Positions 37,001 through 45,805 of a DNA stretch of 64,000 nucleotides are shown here, piece after piece. Under the pieces are notes generated by a model, which had not been told where the DNA came from, ran no database searches, and saw nothing but the letters and a program-made list of their open reading frames with translations. How positions within the stretch are numbered: position 1 is the first letter of the stretch; each line of letters starts with the position of its first letter. The DNA is taken from positions 1,085,311 to 1,149,310 of the forward strand of contig NZ_LMDU01000001.1 in NCBI RefSeq assembly GCF_001425165.1, in the 5' to 3' direction. The translations under genes and the position numbers were made by a program. This DNA comes from Pelomonas sp. Root405. GTDB taxonomy: Bacteria; Pseudomonadota; Gammaproteobacteria; Burkholderiales; Burkholderiaceae_C.

Positions 37001-39568
37001 CGACGCCACCAGCAGCAGCAGCGCGGCCGGCGCGACAAGCGAGCGGCGCAGGTTGTCCAGCATCTTCCAGACATGGATGCCGCGCAGGCCCCATCGCCTG
37101 GGGTTGCCGAGGAAGGGCAGCAGCTGCCAGTCGCCGCGCGTCCAGCGATGGATGCGCGACGCGGCGACATCGGCATGCATGGGCGCGGGCTCGACGAGGA
37201 TGACATCGCTGACGCCGGCACAGCGCATCAGCGATCCTTCCAGCAGGTCGTGGCTCAAGACCTGACCCTCGGGGAAGCGGTGGCTCAGCACCTGGGCCGC
37301 AGCGTGCACGTCGATCAGGCCCTTGCCGGTGCCGCTGCCCTCGTCGAACAGGTCCTGGTAGACCTCGGAGCTGGCGGCGCTGTACGGGTCCAGCCCCGGC
37401 TGGCCGGCGAACAGGCTGTGGAACCAGGTGCCGTGCACGGTGGAACTGCCGGCGGCCGTGGCCAGTGGCGTGGCCACGCGCGGCTGCAGCATGCCGTGGC
37501 CGCGCACGACGGTGATGGCGCCGGTGTCCGAGCGGTGCAGGCGCGGCCGGTTCAGCGGGTGGGCGGCGATGGCCACCATTTCGCGCAGCGCGCCCGGCGG
37601 CAGGGCCGTGTCGGCGTCCAGCGTGATAATGTGTTGGATGCCCGGCGCCGGCGTGGACAGCTCACCGAGGTCGACGAAGCGGTCAGGCAGCAGCTCCGCC
37701 GACTGGCCCGCCAGCAGCGCGGCCAGCGCCTCGGTCTTGCCGCGCTTGCGCTCCCAGCCCATCCAGCGCTGCTCGGTCTCGCTCCAGCGCCGCGCGCGGT
37801 GCAGCAACAGGAAGCGCGGCCGGCCGTCGCAGGCCGTGCCGTGGCGCTGGTTCAGCGCCTCGATGCCGGCACGTGCATGGGCCAGAAGGCTCTCGTCCTG
37901 CGGCAGCTGCTCGGCCTTGGCGTCGGCCCAGTCGCTCAGCAGAGCGAACTGCGCCTCGGCCTCCAGGTTGGCGAGGTGGTGGCGCTCCAGTTGGGCCAGC
38001 AGCGTCGCGATCCCTTTCGGGCGCGTCAGCATGCACGGGATGACGACGATGCTGCGCGCCGTGGGGGGGATGCCGTGCGGCCAGGCCAGGCGCGGCAGGC
38101 GCGCCGGCGGCGCGGACTCGCTGATGAGCCGGTTGGCCAGGGCCACGACGGCCTCGCTGGCCGGCAGGTGGGCCAGCAGCACCGCCAGCACTGCCATCGG
38201 CCAGCCGGCCTCGGGCGGCAGGCCCAGCCGCATCAGCGCGAACAGGACCAGGCCGAACAGGGCGGCCAGGCTCGTGAGATAGAAGGCGGTGCGGTGGCGA
38301 GCCAGCGCCGCCGTGCTGCGCTCGCCGAAGGTCGGGCGCAGCTGCAGCGCCGCCAGCAGGCGATCACGGCCGGCGCCGGTCAGCCAGTACAGCGGGGCGC
38401 GCTCCTCGGCATCCTCGGCCCAGGCCGGGTCGTTGCAGAGCGTGCTCAACGCCTGGGCGACGTCGGACTCGGGCACGTTGTGACGCTCGGTCAGCGCCTC
38501 GATGGCGTGCATGGCCATGTCGCGCGTCGCCTCGTGCTCCTGGCGATACACGTCGATGCGGCCGAGCGCCCGCAGCGTCGGGTGTACGGCCTCGAACAGG
38601 CCGCCCCAGTCCGCCGCGCCGAGATTGCGCAGGCCGCCGATGGCGTTGCGGATGCTCTGGTGATCGGCGGCACTTTCCGCCTGCTCGGCGGCCTGCATGG
38701 CGGCGGGGTCGGGCAGCATCTCGGCCAGCCAGACGCTGGCAGCTGCCCACGACGAATCCTCAGGGTCGCTGTGCTCAGGCTGGCCCATGGCACGGTCGGT
38801 CAGCCGCTCGTGCAGGCGCTGAGCCAGCGCACTGACGGCCGGGTCGCGCGGCCAGGCGGCTTGCCACTGCTGCAGCTGGCTGCGAGTTGCAGCGGCGTCG
38901 AGATTCGGCAGGGCCTCGAACAGGCGCTGCGCGGCACGGCGCGCGAGATGACGCCAGGCGGCGCGCTCGGCCAGCCGGCGCAGGTTCTCCACCAGCACGA
39001 CGCGCAGCGTGGACGGCAGCGCCCACAGCTCGCGCAGCGTCAGGGCCTCAACCTCATGGTGGCCGGCCAGGAAGTGATGCAGCAGCGTCAGGTCCAGCGA
39101 GCTGTCCGAGTGCGCCACCCAGGCCCAGGCGACGCCATACACGCGCGGCAACCCCTGCAGCGGGTCGTCCGCCAGCCGGGGCAGGCGCTGGAAGTAGCTG
39201 CGCGGCAGGTCATGCAGCACCTCGTCGAGCTGCTGCTGCACGATGCGCGCGTTGTCCAGCAGCCAGGCGTGTGCAGGGTCGATGTCGGCTTGCAGGCCTT
39301 CTTCGGACAACACATCAAGTGCGGCCCCCCAGGCGCGCAGATTGCTGCGCAGGCGCGGTGAGAACGGCCGCGGCTGGCTGCGCAGGTCGTCCACGCGCTG
39401 CGCGGCAGCCAGGCTGCGGCCATGTTCGGCAAAGCGCTCGGCACCGAACTGCACGGCCCGCACCGGGGACGCCGCGGCTTCCGGGCCGCTGGTCAGACGA
39501 AGAAAAGCTTGGGCAACACCCGTGGGCGTCAGGTCGTGCGGAGAACGGTGAGGCGGCGATGCAGACAT
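31067..39568 (-). CDS. ndvB: Cyclic beta-1,2-glucan synthase
   Basis: A 2833-residue inner-membrane enzyme, the normal NdvB/Cgs size. Residues ~1-400 are cytoplasmic. Membrane segments lie near 430-480 and 860-1030. The glycosyltransferase domain between them has IITLDADTALPPG (Asp651, Asp653) and the Q/RxxRW-type RIHRWTRGDW (Arg808-Trp809). A glucoamylase-like region follows (~1080-1500). The C-terminus is GH94, with GTGDWNDGMN (Asp2507 near the general-acid position), which sets chain length by phosphorolysis. It makes periplasmic cyclic glucans from UDP-glucose, important for low-osmolarity growth and host contact. No ndvA-like exporter gene is adjacent. The frame is intact throughout. Confidence 0.95.
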   Translation of the reverse strand: MSASPPHRSPHDLTPTGVAQAFLRLTSGPEAAASPVRAVQFGAERFAEHGRSLAAAQRVDDLRSQPRPFSPRLRSNLRAWGAALDVLSEEGLQADIDPAHAWLLDNARIVQQQLDEVLHDLPRSYFQRLPRLADDPLQGLPRVYGVAWAWVAHSDSSLDLTLLHHFLAGHHEVEALTLRELWALPSTLRVVLVENLRRLAERAAWRHLARRAAQRLFEALPNLDAAATRSQLQQWQAAWPRDPAVSALAQRLHERLTDRAMGQPEHSDPEDSSWAAASVWLAEMLPDPAAMQAAEQAESAADHQSIRNAIGGLRNLGAADWGGLFEAVHPTLRALGRIDVYRQEHEATRDMAMHAIEALTERHNVPESDVAQALSTLCNDPAWAEDAEERAPLYWLTGAGRDRLLAALQLRPTFGERSTAALARHRTAFYLTSLAALFGLVLFALMRLGLPPEAGWPMAVLAVLLAHLPASEAVVALANRLISESAPPARLPRLAWPHGIPPTARSIVVIPCMLTRPKGIATLLAQLERHHLANLEAEAQFALLSDWADAKAEQLPQDESLLAHARAGIEALNQRHGTACDGRPRFLLLHRARRWSETEQRWMGWERKRGKTEALAALLAGQSAELLPDRFVDLGELSTPAPGIQHIITLDADTALPPGALREMVAIAAHPLNRPRLHRSDTGAITVVRGHGMLQPRVATPLATAAGSSTVHGTWFHSLFAGQPGLDPYSAASSEVYQDLFDEGSGTGKGLIDVHAAAQVLSHRFPEGQVLSHDLLEGSLMRCAGVSDVILVEPAPMHADVAASRIHRWTRGDWQLLPFLGNPRRWGLRGIHVWKMLDNLRRSLVAPAALLLLVASWVGVGLTPLWALGLVAAAFGAGPLMGALAACAPAREHISLPRFYRHAATELGRVFGGVVWHIAMLPAASWLNLDAIGRALYRQRVSHQHLLEWTTADAAEAAARTDWKSLWRQHRRLTFASGVLALLLMTPALIGQPVAWDIALPLLAAWALSPLWIGLASRPRARPRREAIDDDERQYLLSIARDTWRWFERWVTKDDNDLPPDNVQFDPDIAVAHRTSPTNIGLYLLSACCAREFGWLHDVGLAERIGRTLDTLDKLPRHRGHFYNWIDTERLTVLEPHYLSTVDSGNLCAHLLVVAAACEGFARGGEGMPPPPAVAEALNAVAARCRALALAHDFSWLYDRQRHLLHIGAVANVHAEHGTERLDQNHYDLLASEARLASLVAIAKGDIPPAHWGALGRPFFSRGRVTGLKSWSGSMFEMLMPSLVLDEPTGSALADAARATVMEQIRAGRAAGLPWGVSESAYAKRDNSLAYQYGPQGVASLALRDTPPDELVIAPYATLMATMVMPRAAVANLRALQALGARHEGGFVEALDYTASRQPEPPAGAPPGPRFQRIGTAMSHHQGMSLVALTEVLCGGAPQRWADAEPRLCAVRWLLHERAPHKVAPLREPPPQPRRSAPRRASISLVVPELHGRALPATAWLGHGKLSVMVREHGGGTLVWGEPGSQVLVSRWRDDLAQDLLGHHLHLRDLDLPWNGNPETSPWRSLTLKPTPGPQWRYGVRLHPASAQFTAQGEELHAHTEAWVAVEDDVELRRITLRNLAERPRRLALVSSFEPVLAPARADLAHPAFGKLFLQARWEPGQHALHWQRLPRSPNESGLHAVHALVGVELDGGARVNRVRASADRAHWLARGGTPGQPGGVIAHAATAALQAGEVAGLNNAAGMLDTGNDPISLLHLMLELPPGASVTLTLATAAAREPQTLNHMLDKLRQPALCERALTLAHTMAGVRTQGAALAPGAWRAGLTLQTLLTSQAAREPLPVPETGFERDALWRHGISGDDPIVLIRVADATGVVMVRELCALLQAQGSPLPVDVVVLDAEPPSYLAPVSRALRSLAEQQAHGRCRVHVLSDETVGPDTRFALNLLARVRWFADGRPLGQQLERLGISHEQAAKARRGHGATLVSTVPARPGTTTPESRFEPDSGACVFELDEGAQPQRPWINVIANEQFGCQVSERGAGTAWAGNSRLHQITPWSNDALLDSPGEWLVLHCLASGKAWLLGRSSPQQTVAHAPGASAMSFMLPGMVVRLRWTVDAMTAVKQCQVELHAAPGRPPRPMRLLAAAQWQLGMDSGARRSVVTRLEPAAGDGPLLALATQTDGLNGFGGHTAWLALRPVRAGDVTAEHIEALSGDQALWPWPVDAGFTPDLNVPRPWTAAVEASGDRRLLFDDEGRLVMPHALDGLAGPATDPAALLAVPLRLEAGHAWHCTVLLGHAPSLAAAREQAASAWQADPLRRLAEQREVWRRLSAPVQVDTPDPSFDALVNHWLPTQVLGCRIWGRAGFYQAGGAFGFRDQLQDAMSLVAHAPERLAAQIRKHAARQFPPGDVQHWWHEPAGAGVRTHFADDRLWLALGLALYIERTGDTALADEVLPFLQGRPVPEGQEDVYEIPAVSDETATIYEHAARAIDVSLPVGAHGLPLFGTGDWNDGMNRVGAEGRGESVWMGFFLCAVIDALRPLALARGESARATRWQQARKALSAALDAEAWDGRWYRRGWFDDGSVLGTHSDTECRIDLIVQAWAVLTGATRPERAREALDSAWRELHDRDAHLLRLLWPPLKDHQPPAGYIQAYPGGVRENGGQYNHGATWALMASAHLGQAERAWAAFTAISPAHRGAHGADYGLEPFAVAGDIEAAAPHAGRGGWSWYTGAAGWLLRAAVESICGVKLSDSQLRVQPCLPPHWPQARVRLLRQGRRIDVLVQRAPPGAGAAPPPGYRTLVPGASLALSEIDGDLLLWVPVTQAATVRLPEPASVL

Positions 39569-39749
39569 GCATGGACTTTGGGCGGTGAGCCCAGGTCGGC
39601 ACAGCGGCTCGGGTCGCGTGTCACTGTCGGTGCAGTCCTACATTCCTCCGGCAGGACGGCTGATCTGCCGCATCGTGAAAAATTGTGACGAAAACGCCCG
39701 GTCGAGCACGTTGTTGCGCTCAGTTAGGGGGTTCGCACCAAGCCGGTGC

Positions 39750-40085
39750 TCAGCGACCGCGCAGGCGGTTGGCGAGTGCCTCGAAGGCTGCATCCACTGC
39801 CGCCGGCTGAGCATCTGCCAAGTGCGCCCGCAGCACGCGCCGCAGCGTCTCGGGCTGCGGTGTCAACGGGCCGGCAAACCGCACGCGGGTGTCGTCGGCG
39901 ATCAGCAGCGTAGGAAAGGTCTCGATGTCGAGGTCGTCGATCAAGTCCGCCTCGTCCTCGATGTCGATCCAGTGCACCCGCAGGCCGGCCTGCGGCAACT
40001 CGGCGCAGGCGGCTTCAAAGACTTGTTGATACGACTCGCAGGTGCGGCACCAGGCGGCGCAAAGGCAGGCGACGTGGACGGTCAT
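39750..40085 (-). CDS. Thioredoxin-like protein
   Basis: A 111-residue single-domain protein. The active site is AAWCRTCESY (CxxC, Cys13 and Cys16, in the WCRTC form), and the cis-Pro loop is ETFPTLLI. WIDIEDEADLIDDLDI lies between them, typical of thioredoxin folds. No signal peptide is present, so it is cytoplasmic. ATG 40085 overlaps the stop of the PhoD-like gene (ATGA), implying co-translation. The partner is unknown. The longer upstream reading is rejected because it would overlap that gene extensively. Confidence 0.85.
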   Translation of the reverse strand: MTVHVACLCAAWCRTCESYQQVFEAACAELPQAGLRVHWIDIEDEADLIDDLDIETFPTLLIADDTRVRFAGPLTPQPETLRRVLRAHLADAQPAAVDAAFEALANRLRGR

Positions 40086-41080
40086 GGGCCGGCATGGTGC
40101 CACGCGCTTCCCTGACCCTGCCGCGCGACGGTCCAATCCGCGCGCCCGATGCGGCGCGGCCGGGACTGGCCTTTGCGGTGGAAGAAGCGCACCTGCACCT
40201 CGCCGGCAAGCACCTCGGCGATACCGAAGTTCTCGATCTCGTCGCCGAAAACCACGGCGTCCCGTATTGCGGCGCCGGACGCGGTGGCTTCATGCAGCGC
40301 CAGGCCGTCAGCATCGCCGTGCGAGGCGAAGACGTTGTAGTGGACGTCGCCGCTGAGCATCAGCAGGCGGTGCCCGTCGGCAATGGCATTCAGCGCGGTC
40401 CAGTCGTGCAGGTACTTCTTCCAGCCGGCGCTGGTCGAGCCGCTGGCGACGAGATGCACCGCGCCGGGCGCCGCGGCGGCCACGGCTGCGGCCATGGCGG
40501 CGAGCTGCGGCTGCCCGAGGATGGCGCGACTGCGCTGTGGCACCAGCCAGGTTTCGGTGCGGCAGGTGCGGCCATCGGTGAGGTGCAGCCACAGGTCGTC
40601 CTGCAGTGGCACGGCCTCGTACATCGGCCCGTCGTCGCCCGCGGCCGGCGGCTGCGTCTCATGGAACGAGGCCGGGAAGCTGCCGACCTCGGTCAGCGCC
40701 TGCCGGAACGCGCCGAACAGCACGCGGCTTCGCGGGATCTTGTCGCGGTGTTCGGGGATCTCGACGATGGCGGCACCCGCGGCATCGTTCCACAGGAAAT
40801 CGTGGTCGTCCCAGATGGCGAACACCCGGCGCCCGCCCTTGGCGGCCATGTGGCGCAGCAGCGCATCGAACTCCGGCACGGCGAGCTGCGCGCGGTAGAG
40901 CGCATGACAGTGCTCGCCGAACTCGTCGTCGGACATGCGGCGCGGCGCGACGTCGATGTCCAGGTAGATGGCGTCGCCCAGCAAGAGCAGGTAGTCGGGG
41001 TCCGCAGCCTGGATGCGCTCCCAGACGGGCTGGCGGTCGAAGCGTTGCGCCAGCATGCAGGACGTGAAGGCGATTTTCAT
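40082..41080 (-). CDS. PhoD-like (alkaline phosphatase D family) metallophosphatase
   Basis: A 332-residue metallophosphoesterase-fold protein. Metal-site motifs are FTSCM at the N-terminus, LLLGDAIYLD, FAIWDDHDFLWNDA and LMLSGDVHYNVF near residue 260. It lacks the Tat signal and N-terminal Fn3-like domain of secreted PhoD, so it is probably cytoplasmic. The substrate, phosphodiester or phosphomonoester, is unknown. It lies 60 bases beyond ssuB and overlaps the downstream thioredoxin-like gene by four bases. Confidence 0.82.
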   Translation of the reverse strand: MKIAFTSCMLAQRFDRQPVWERIQAADPDYLLLLGDAIYLDIDVAPRRMSDDEFGEHCHALYRAQLAVPEFDALLRHMAAKGGRRVFAIWDDHDFLWNDAAGAAIVEIPEHRDKIPRSRVLFGAFRQALTEVGSFPASFHETQPPAAGDDGPMYEAVPLQDDLWLHLTDGRTCRTETWLVPQRSRAILGQPQLAAMAAAVAAAAPGAVHLVASGSTSAGWKKYLHDWTALNAIADGHRLLMLSGDVHYNVFASHGDADGLALHEATASGAAIRDAVVFGDEIENFGIAEVLAGEVQVRFFHRKGQSRPRRIGRADWTVARQGQGSAWHHAGP

Positions 41081-41140
41081 TCTCGGCTTCCATCGGTGTC
41101 GAAAGCCGCAGGATGCCGCAACGCCGCACGGGCCGGAAGC

Positions 41141-41917
41141 TCAGTGGCCGACGATATGCCGCAGCACCCGCTCCTCCAGCTCGGCGAAGCCCGCTGCAGT
41201 GCGTGAGCGCGGGCGGGGCAGGGCGACGGTTGCATCCAGCGCGATTCCGCCCCGGTCGATGAGCAGCACGCGGTCGGCCAGGGCCACCGCCTCGGCCACA
41301 TCGTGTGTGACCAGCAGGGCCGTGAAGCCGTGCCGGCGCCACAGCTGCTCAATCAGGCGGTGCATCTCCAGCCGGGTCAGCGCATCCAGCGCACCCAGCG
41401 GTTCGTCCAGCAGCAGCAGGCGCGGGCGGTGCACCAGCGCGCGTGCCAGGGCCACGCGCTGGCGTTGGCCCCCGGACAGCGTCGCCGGCCAGTCGTGGCC
41501 GCGGCCGGCCAGGCCGACCTGGGCGAGGGCTTCCAGCGCCCGGTCCTTCGCATCCACACCCGCCAGGCCCAGCGCCACGTTGTCGGCCACGCGCTTCCAC
41601 GGCAGCAGGCGCGCGTCCTGGAACATCAGCCGGCGCTCGTGCGAGGCGCCGGCATCGATGCGGCCGGCGGTCGGTGCGTCCAGCCCGGCGATCAGACGCA
41701 ACAACGTGCTCTTGCCGCAGCCGCTGCGACCCACCAGCGCGACGAACTCGCCGGGCGCCACCGTCAGGTCCAGGTCTTGCAGCACATGCCGTGCGCCAAA
41801 GGACTTGGCGACGCCGCTCAGTTGCAGGGCCAGGCCATGTGAGGTGTCGCGCCCGGGTGCGCGGTCGGCCACGGGTTGTCGTGTCGGCAGGGGCGCGTCG
41901 ATCTCGGTCAGCCACAT
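41141..41917 (-). CDS. ssuB: Aliphatic sulfonate ABC transporter ATP-binding protein
   Basis: A 258-residue ABC ATPase. Walker A is GRSGCGKST, the Q-loop [10 protein letters not shown], the signature [15 protein letters not shown], Walker [13 protein letters not shown] and the H-loop VTHDVAEA. The LLPW after the Q-loop is typical of the SsuB/TauB group. It energises SsuC for sulfonate import. ATG 41917 is preceded by AAGGAGC and lies two bases after the ssuC stop; an in-frame TTG at 41923 is less likely. Confidence 0.92.
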   Translation of the reverse strand: MWLTEIDAPLPTRQPVADRAPGRDTSHGLALQLSGVAKSFGARHVLQDLDLTVAPGEFVALVGRSGCGKSTLLRLIAGLDAPTAGRIDAGASHERRLMFQDARLLPWKRVADNVALGLAGVDAKDRALEALAQVGLAGRGHDWPATLSGGQRQRVALARALVHRPRLLLLDEPLGALDALTRLEMHRLIEQLWRRHGFTALLVTHDVAEAVALADRVLLIDRGGIALDATVALPRPRSRTAAGFAELEERVLRHIVGH

Positions 41918-41919
41918 GG

Positions 41920-42690
41920 TCAAGCTCCTTCTGCGGCATAGCCGCGGTGCCAGGGAAGCCAGGCGCGCTCCAGGCCGCGCGCAACGACGTCAGCCAGCTT
42001 GCCCAGCAGCGCATAGAGCAGGATGCCGACGAGCACGATGTCGGTCTGCAGGAACTCGCGCGCATTCATCGTCAGGTAGCCGATGCCGGCCTGGGCCGAC
42101 AGCGTCTCGGCCACGATCAGCAGCACCCACATCAGGCCGAGCGAGAAGCGCAGCCCGACGAGGATGGACGGCAGCGCGCCCGGCAGGATGACCTGCCGGT
42201 ACAACTGCCAGCTGTTGAGGCCGTAGCTGCGCGCCATCTCGATGAGGTCGCGATCGACGCCGCGGATGCCGTGAAAGGTGTTCAGGTAGACCGGGAAGAA
42301 CACGCCCACCGACACCAGCACCAGCTTGGCCGCCTCGTCGATGCCGAACCACAGGATGACGAGCGGGATCAGCGCCAGCGCCGGAATGTTGCGCAGCATC
42401 TGCAGGGTGGTGTCGAGCAGGGCCTCGGCGCGGTGCCAGGTTCCGGTCAACAGGCCCAGCAGCAGGCCCAGCCCGCCGCCGATGGCCAGCGCCGAGAAAG
42501 CCCGCGCGGCGCTGACGCCGACGTGATGCGCGAGTTCGCCCGAGCGCAGCAGCTGCCAGAAGGCCGCCAGCACGGCCGCCGGCTCCGGCAGGATGCGCGC
42601 CGACAGCAGGCCGCTGCGCGAGGCGATCTCCCAGCCGACGAGGATGGCTGTGGGCAGCAGCCAGGGGGTGAAGCGGCTTGTGATCGTCAT
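41920..42690 (-). CDS. ssuC: Aliphatic sulfonate ABC transporter permease
   Basis: A 256-residue inner-membrane permease with about six hydrophobic segments. The EAA loop reads [25 protein letters not shown] in outline, followed by [16 protein letters not shown]. Family features are [17 protein letters not shown] and [12 protein letters not shown] 42690 is one base after the ssuD stop. It forms the channel for sulfonates delivered by the SsuA-type binding proteins. Confidence 0.93.
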   Translation of the reverse strand: MTITSRFTPWLLPTAILVGWEIASRSGLLSARILPEPAAVLAAFWQLLRSGELAHHVGVSAARAFSALAIGGGLGLLLGLLTGTWHRAEALLDTTLQMLRNIPALALIPLVILWFGIDEAAKLVLVSVGVFFPVYLNTFHGIRGVDRDLIEMARSYGLNSWQLYRQVILPGALPSILVGLRFSLGLMWVLLIVAETLSAQAGIGYLTMNAREFLQTDIVLVGILLYALLGKLADVVARGLERAWLPWHRGYAAEGA

Positions 42691-42691
42691 G

Positions 42692-43864
42692 TCAGCTCGC
42701 GGAGACCGCTTTTGGGACGTAGCTGTTGGCCACGACTTCACCGAACGGCCCAGTCAGCGCCGGGGCGCTGAGCTTCTCGCGTACCGCCAGCGGCAGCAGC
42801 GGGAACACCAGCTCGGCAAAGCGGTGCGCCTCGTCCAGATGCGGGTAGCCGCTGAAGATGAAGTATTCGAGGCCGAGGTCGGCGTACTCCTTGATGCGGT
42901 CGGCGACCTGCTGTGGGTTGCCGACCAGCGCCGTGCCGGCGCCGCCGCGCACCAGGCCCACGCCGGCCCACAGGTTGGGCGAAATCTCCAGCCCGGCGCG
43001 GACGTCGTTCTTATCGAAGCGTCCGCCATGCAGCTCGGCCATGCGGCGCTGGCCGACCGAGTCCATGCCCTTGAAACGCGACTGGGCGGCGGCGACGGTC
43101 GCTTCGTCCAGCTCGGACAGCAGCTCGCCGGCGGCGCGCCAGGCCTCGTCCTCGGTCTCGCGCACGATCACATGCAGGCGGATGCCGTAGCGCAGCTCGC
43201 GCCCGCGGGCGGCGGCACGCTCGCGCACGTCGGCCAGCTTCTTCTGGACCTCGGCCGGTGGCTCGCCCCAGGTCAGGTAGGTGTCCACCTGTTCGGCCGC
43301 CAGATCGTGCGCCGGGCCCGAGGAGCCGCCGAAGAACACCGGCGGGTAGGGCCGGCTGATGGGCGGGTAGAGCACCTTGCCGCCCTTGACGCTGAGGTGC
43401 TCGCCGTCGAAGTCCAGCGGCTCGCCGGTGTGCGAGCGGGCCAGCAGCTCGCGCCAGATGCGGATGAACTCGGCCGACTGCTCGTAGCGCGCGGTGTGGT
43501 CGAGGAATTGCCCGTCGCCCGCCAGCTCCTCGGCATCGCCGCCGGTGACGAGGTTGACGAGCAGGCGGCCGCCCGAGAGCCGGTCCAGCGTGGCGGCCAT
43601 GCGGGCGCTCTGCGAAGGCGCGACGAGGCCGGGCCGCAGTGCGACGAGGAACTTCAGGTGCTTGGTCGCGTCGATGAGGCTGGCCGCGACGACCCAGGAG
43701 TCCTCGCAGCTGCGGCCTGTGGGCAGCAGCACGCCCTCAAAGCCGAGGCTGTCGGCCGCGATGGCGATCTGCTTGAAGTAGGCATGGTCAGCCACGCGCG
43801 CGCCGCGCGAGCTGCCGAGGTAGCGGCTGTCGCCGTGGGTGGGGATGAACCAAAAGATTTTCAT
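42692..43864 (-). CDS. ssuD: FMNH2-dependent alkanesulfonate monooxygenase
   Basis: A 390-residue bacterial luciferase-like monooxygenase. It starts [17 protein letters not shown], the canonical SsuD N-terminus, and has [12 protein letters not shown] (Cys near position 54), [12 protein letters not shown] and [13 protein letters not shown]. It uses FMNH2 from SsuE and O2 to cleave alkanesulfonates to aldehyde plus sulfite for sulfur assimilation. ATG 43864 overlaps the stop of the upstream binding protein (ATGA). Confidence 0.95.
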   Translation of the reverse strand: MKIFWFIPTHGDSRYLGSSRGARVADHAYFKQIAIAADSLGFEGVLLPTGRSCEDSWVVAASLIDATKHLKFLVALRPGLVAPSQSARMAATLDRLSGGRLLVNLVTGGDAEELAGDGQFLDHTARYEQSAEFIRIWRELLARSHTGEPLDFDGEHLSVKGGKVLYPPISRPYPPVFFGGSSGPAHDLAAEQVDTYLTWGEPPAEVQKKLADVRERAAARGRELRYGIRLHVIVRETEDEAWRAAGELLSELDEATVAAAQSRFKGMDSVGQRRMAELHGGRFDKNDVRAGLEISPNLWAGVGLVRGGAGTALVGNPQQVADRIKEYADLGLEYFIFSGYPHLDEAHRFAELVFPLLPLAVREKLSAPALTGPFGEVVANSYVPKAVSAS

Positions 43865-44808
43865 GCTTTGACCTGGGCAAGCGCATCGGCGATGCGGATG
43901 GGGCGGGGGATGAGGCCGAGTTCGGCGAAGGCGTCGGCGACCTGCTGCTGGTCGCGGATGAGGTCGGCCGTCAGCGGGCCGACCGGCGCAGGGCCGCGCC
44001 GCTCGACCATGCGTTGCACCGTGGCCGCCGGCAGGCCGGCGAAGTCGGCATAGCGCTGCACCGCCTCCCGCTTGTCGGCCCGGGCGCGCGTGTCGGTGTC
44101 GGTGAGGGCCTGGAACAGCGTTCTCAGCAGGGTTGGCTGTTGGCTCAGCGAGCGCGATGCGAGATAGAAGGTGTTGTTGTTTGTCAGGCCGCGGCTGGTC
44201 ACCAGCGCGCGCAGTTCGCCGGTGACCTCCGCCGCGGCGTAGTAGGGGTCCCACACCGCCCAGGCATCGACCGAACCGCGCTCAAAGGCGGCGCGCGCGT
44301 CGGCCGGGGGCAGGTGCACCGGCTGGATGTCGCTCCAGGCCAGGCCGGCGCGCTTGAGCGCCTGCACCGTCAGGAAGTGCGCGCTGCTGCCCTTCTGGAA
44401 AGCCACGCGGCGGCCCTTCAGGTCGGCCAGTGTCTTCAGCGGCGAGTCGGGCTTGACGAGCAGTGCCGAGCTATCGGGCTTGGCCGGCTCGGCGCCGACG
44501 TAGACGACGTCCTTGCCCGCTGCCTGTGCGAACACGGGTGGCGAGTCGCCGGTGGCGCCGAGGTCGACGCTGCCCAGCGCCAGTGCTTCGAGCAGCTGCG
44601 GGCCGGCGGGGAACTCGGTCCACTGCACGCGCGTGCCGGGCAGGCGCTGCGCCAGCAGGCCGTAGCTCTTGAGCAGCGCGAGGTTCAGCGAGCCCTTCTG
44701 GAAGCCGATGCGCAGCTGGGCGGACGCGTCGGCACGGGCGCGCGACCAGACCGCTGCCGTCGTGGCGAGGATGGCGACCGCGGCGCGGCGGGTGGTGTGG
44801 GCACTCAT
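43861..44808 (-). CDS. ssuA: SsuA-type sulfonate-binding protein, second copy in operon
   Basis: A 315-residue periplasmic binding protein with a signal peptide carrying a Tat-like TTRRAAVAI start and ending SRARA. Core elements are [53 protein letters not shown] and [20 protein letters not shown]. It is clearly paralogous to the next upstream protein. It binds sulfonates for SsuBC. It overlaps both neighbours by four bases. Its ligand may differ from that of the first copy. Confidence 0.9.
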   Translation of the reverse strand: MSAHTTRRAAVAILATTAAVWSRARADASAQLRIGFQKGSLNLALLKSYGLLAQRLPGTRVQWTEFPAGPQLLEALALGSVDLGATGDSPPVFAQAAGKDVVYVGAEPAKPDSSALLVKPDSPLKTLADLKGRRVAFQKGSSAHFLTVQALKRAGLAWSDIQPVHLPPADARAAFERGSVDAWAVWDPYYAAAEVTGELRALVTSRGLTNNNTFYLASRSLSQQPTLLRTLFQALTDTDTRARADKREAVQRYADFAGLPAATVQRMVERRGPAPVGPLTADLIRDQQQVADAFAELGLIPRPIRIADALAQVKA

Positions 44809-45791
44809 CGCGCCGCCTCCGCGAGCCTGGCCGTGCCGGCAGCGTTGGCGGGGATGGCGTCGGCCACGCGGATGGGCTTGGGAATCAGGCCGAGCGCATG
44901 GAAGGTGTCGGCGATCTTCTGCTGCTCGGCGGCGACGGCGGGCGTCAGCGGCTTCACGCCGAACTCGTAGCGCGTCAGGCTCTTCTCGACGACCTCGGGC
45001 TGCAGGCCCTGTAGCGGCGCGATGACTGCGGCCGCGGCCTTGATGTTGGCCTTCAGGTAGGCCGCCTGGGCCTGGGTGTCGTCGAACAGCGCCTGGATCA
45101 CCTGCGGCTGCTGTTGCGCATAGCTGCGCTCGGCCAGGTAGTAGGCGTAGTTGTTGACGAGGCCGCGGCCGTCCTGCAACTGGCGGGCGCCGCTCTGCTT
45201 CTCGACGGCGGCGAGGAAGGGGTCCCAGATCGCCCAGGCATCCACCGCGCCGCGCTCGAAGGCCGCGCGGGCGTCAGCCGGCGGCAGGTAGACGGGCTGG
45301 ATGTCGCTGAACTTCAGGCCCTGCTTCTCCAGCGCCTTGACGAGCAGGTAATGGACATTGCTGCCCTTGTTGAACGCGACCTTCTTGCCCTTGAGCTCGG
45401 CGACCGACTTGATCGGCGAGTCCTTGGGCACCACGATGGCCTCGGCTTCGGGCGCGGCGGGATCGAAGCCGATGTAGGCGAAACGCGCGCCCGCCGCCTG
45501 CGCAAAGATGGGCGGCGCCTCGCCGACGAAGCCCACGTCGACGGCACCGACGTTCAAGCCTTCGAGCAGTTGCGGGCCGGCGGGGAACTCGACCCATTTG
45601 ACGGTGACGCCGAGCGGGGCCAGGCGTTTTTCAAGCGAGCCGCTGGACTTCTGCAGCGTCAGCAGGCTGGCGGATTTCTGGAAGCCGATTCGCAAGGTGC
45701 CGGGCAGCGAGCTGGTCTGCGCGGTGGCGTGGAGGCCGGCGGCGGTCAGCAGCAGCGGTGCGGTCCAGCGGAGGAAAGATCGGAAGAGCAT
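44805..45791 (-). CDS. ssuA: SsuA-type sulfonate-binding protein, first copy in operon
   Basis: A 328-residue periplasmic binding protein. The signal peptide is about 1-25 (ending LHATAQ). It shares with its downstream paralog the blocks [60 protein letters not shown] and DAWAIWDPFLAAVE. The upstream ssuE gene is 131 bases away, and the gap holds a strong hairpin plus T-run. Its stop overlaps the second copy's ATG (ATGA). Confidence 0.92.
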   Translation of the reverse strand: MLFRSFLRWTAPLLLTAAGLHATAQTSSLPGTLRIGFQKSASLLTLQKSSGSLEKRLAPLGVTVKWVEFPAGPQLLEGLNVGAVDVGFVGEAPPIFAQAAGARFAYIGFDPAAPEAEAIVVPKDSPIKSVAELKGKKVAFNKGSNVHYLLVKALEKQGLKFSDIQPVYLPPADARAAFERGAVDAWAIWDPFLAAVEKQSGARQLQDGRGLVNNYAYYLAERSYAQQQPQVIQALFDDTQAQAAYLKANIKAAAAVIAPLQGLQPEVVEKSLTRYEFGVKPLTPAVAAEQQKIADTFHALGLIPKPIRVADAIPANAAGTARLAEAAR

Positions 45792-45805
45792 GTGTTGTCC
45801 TGTTC

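Noticed and set aside
31547-39361. Two very long plus-strand open frames (31547-35788 and 35816-39361) opposite ndvB
   Set aside because: They are antisense to a well-supported 2833-residue enzyme. High GC makes stop codons rare in shadow frames, and their translations are low-complexity Arg/Ala/Gln/Gly without known domains.
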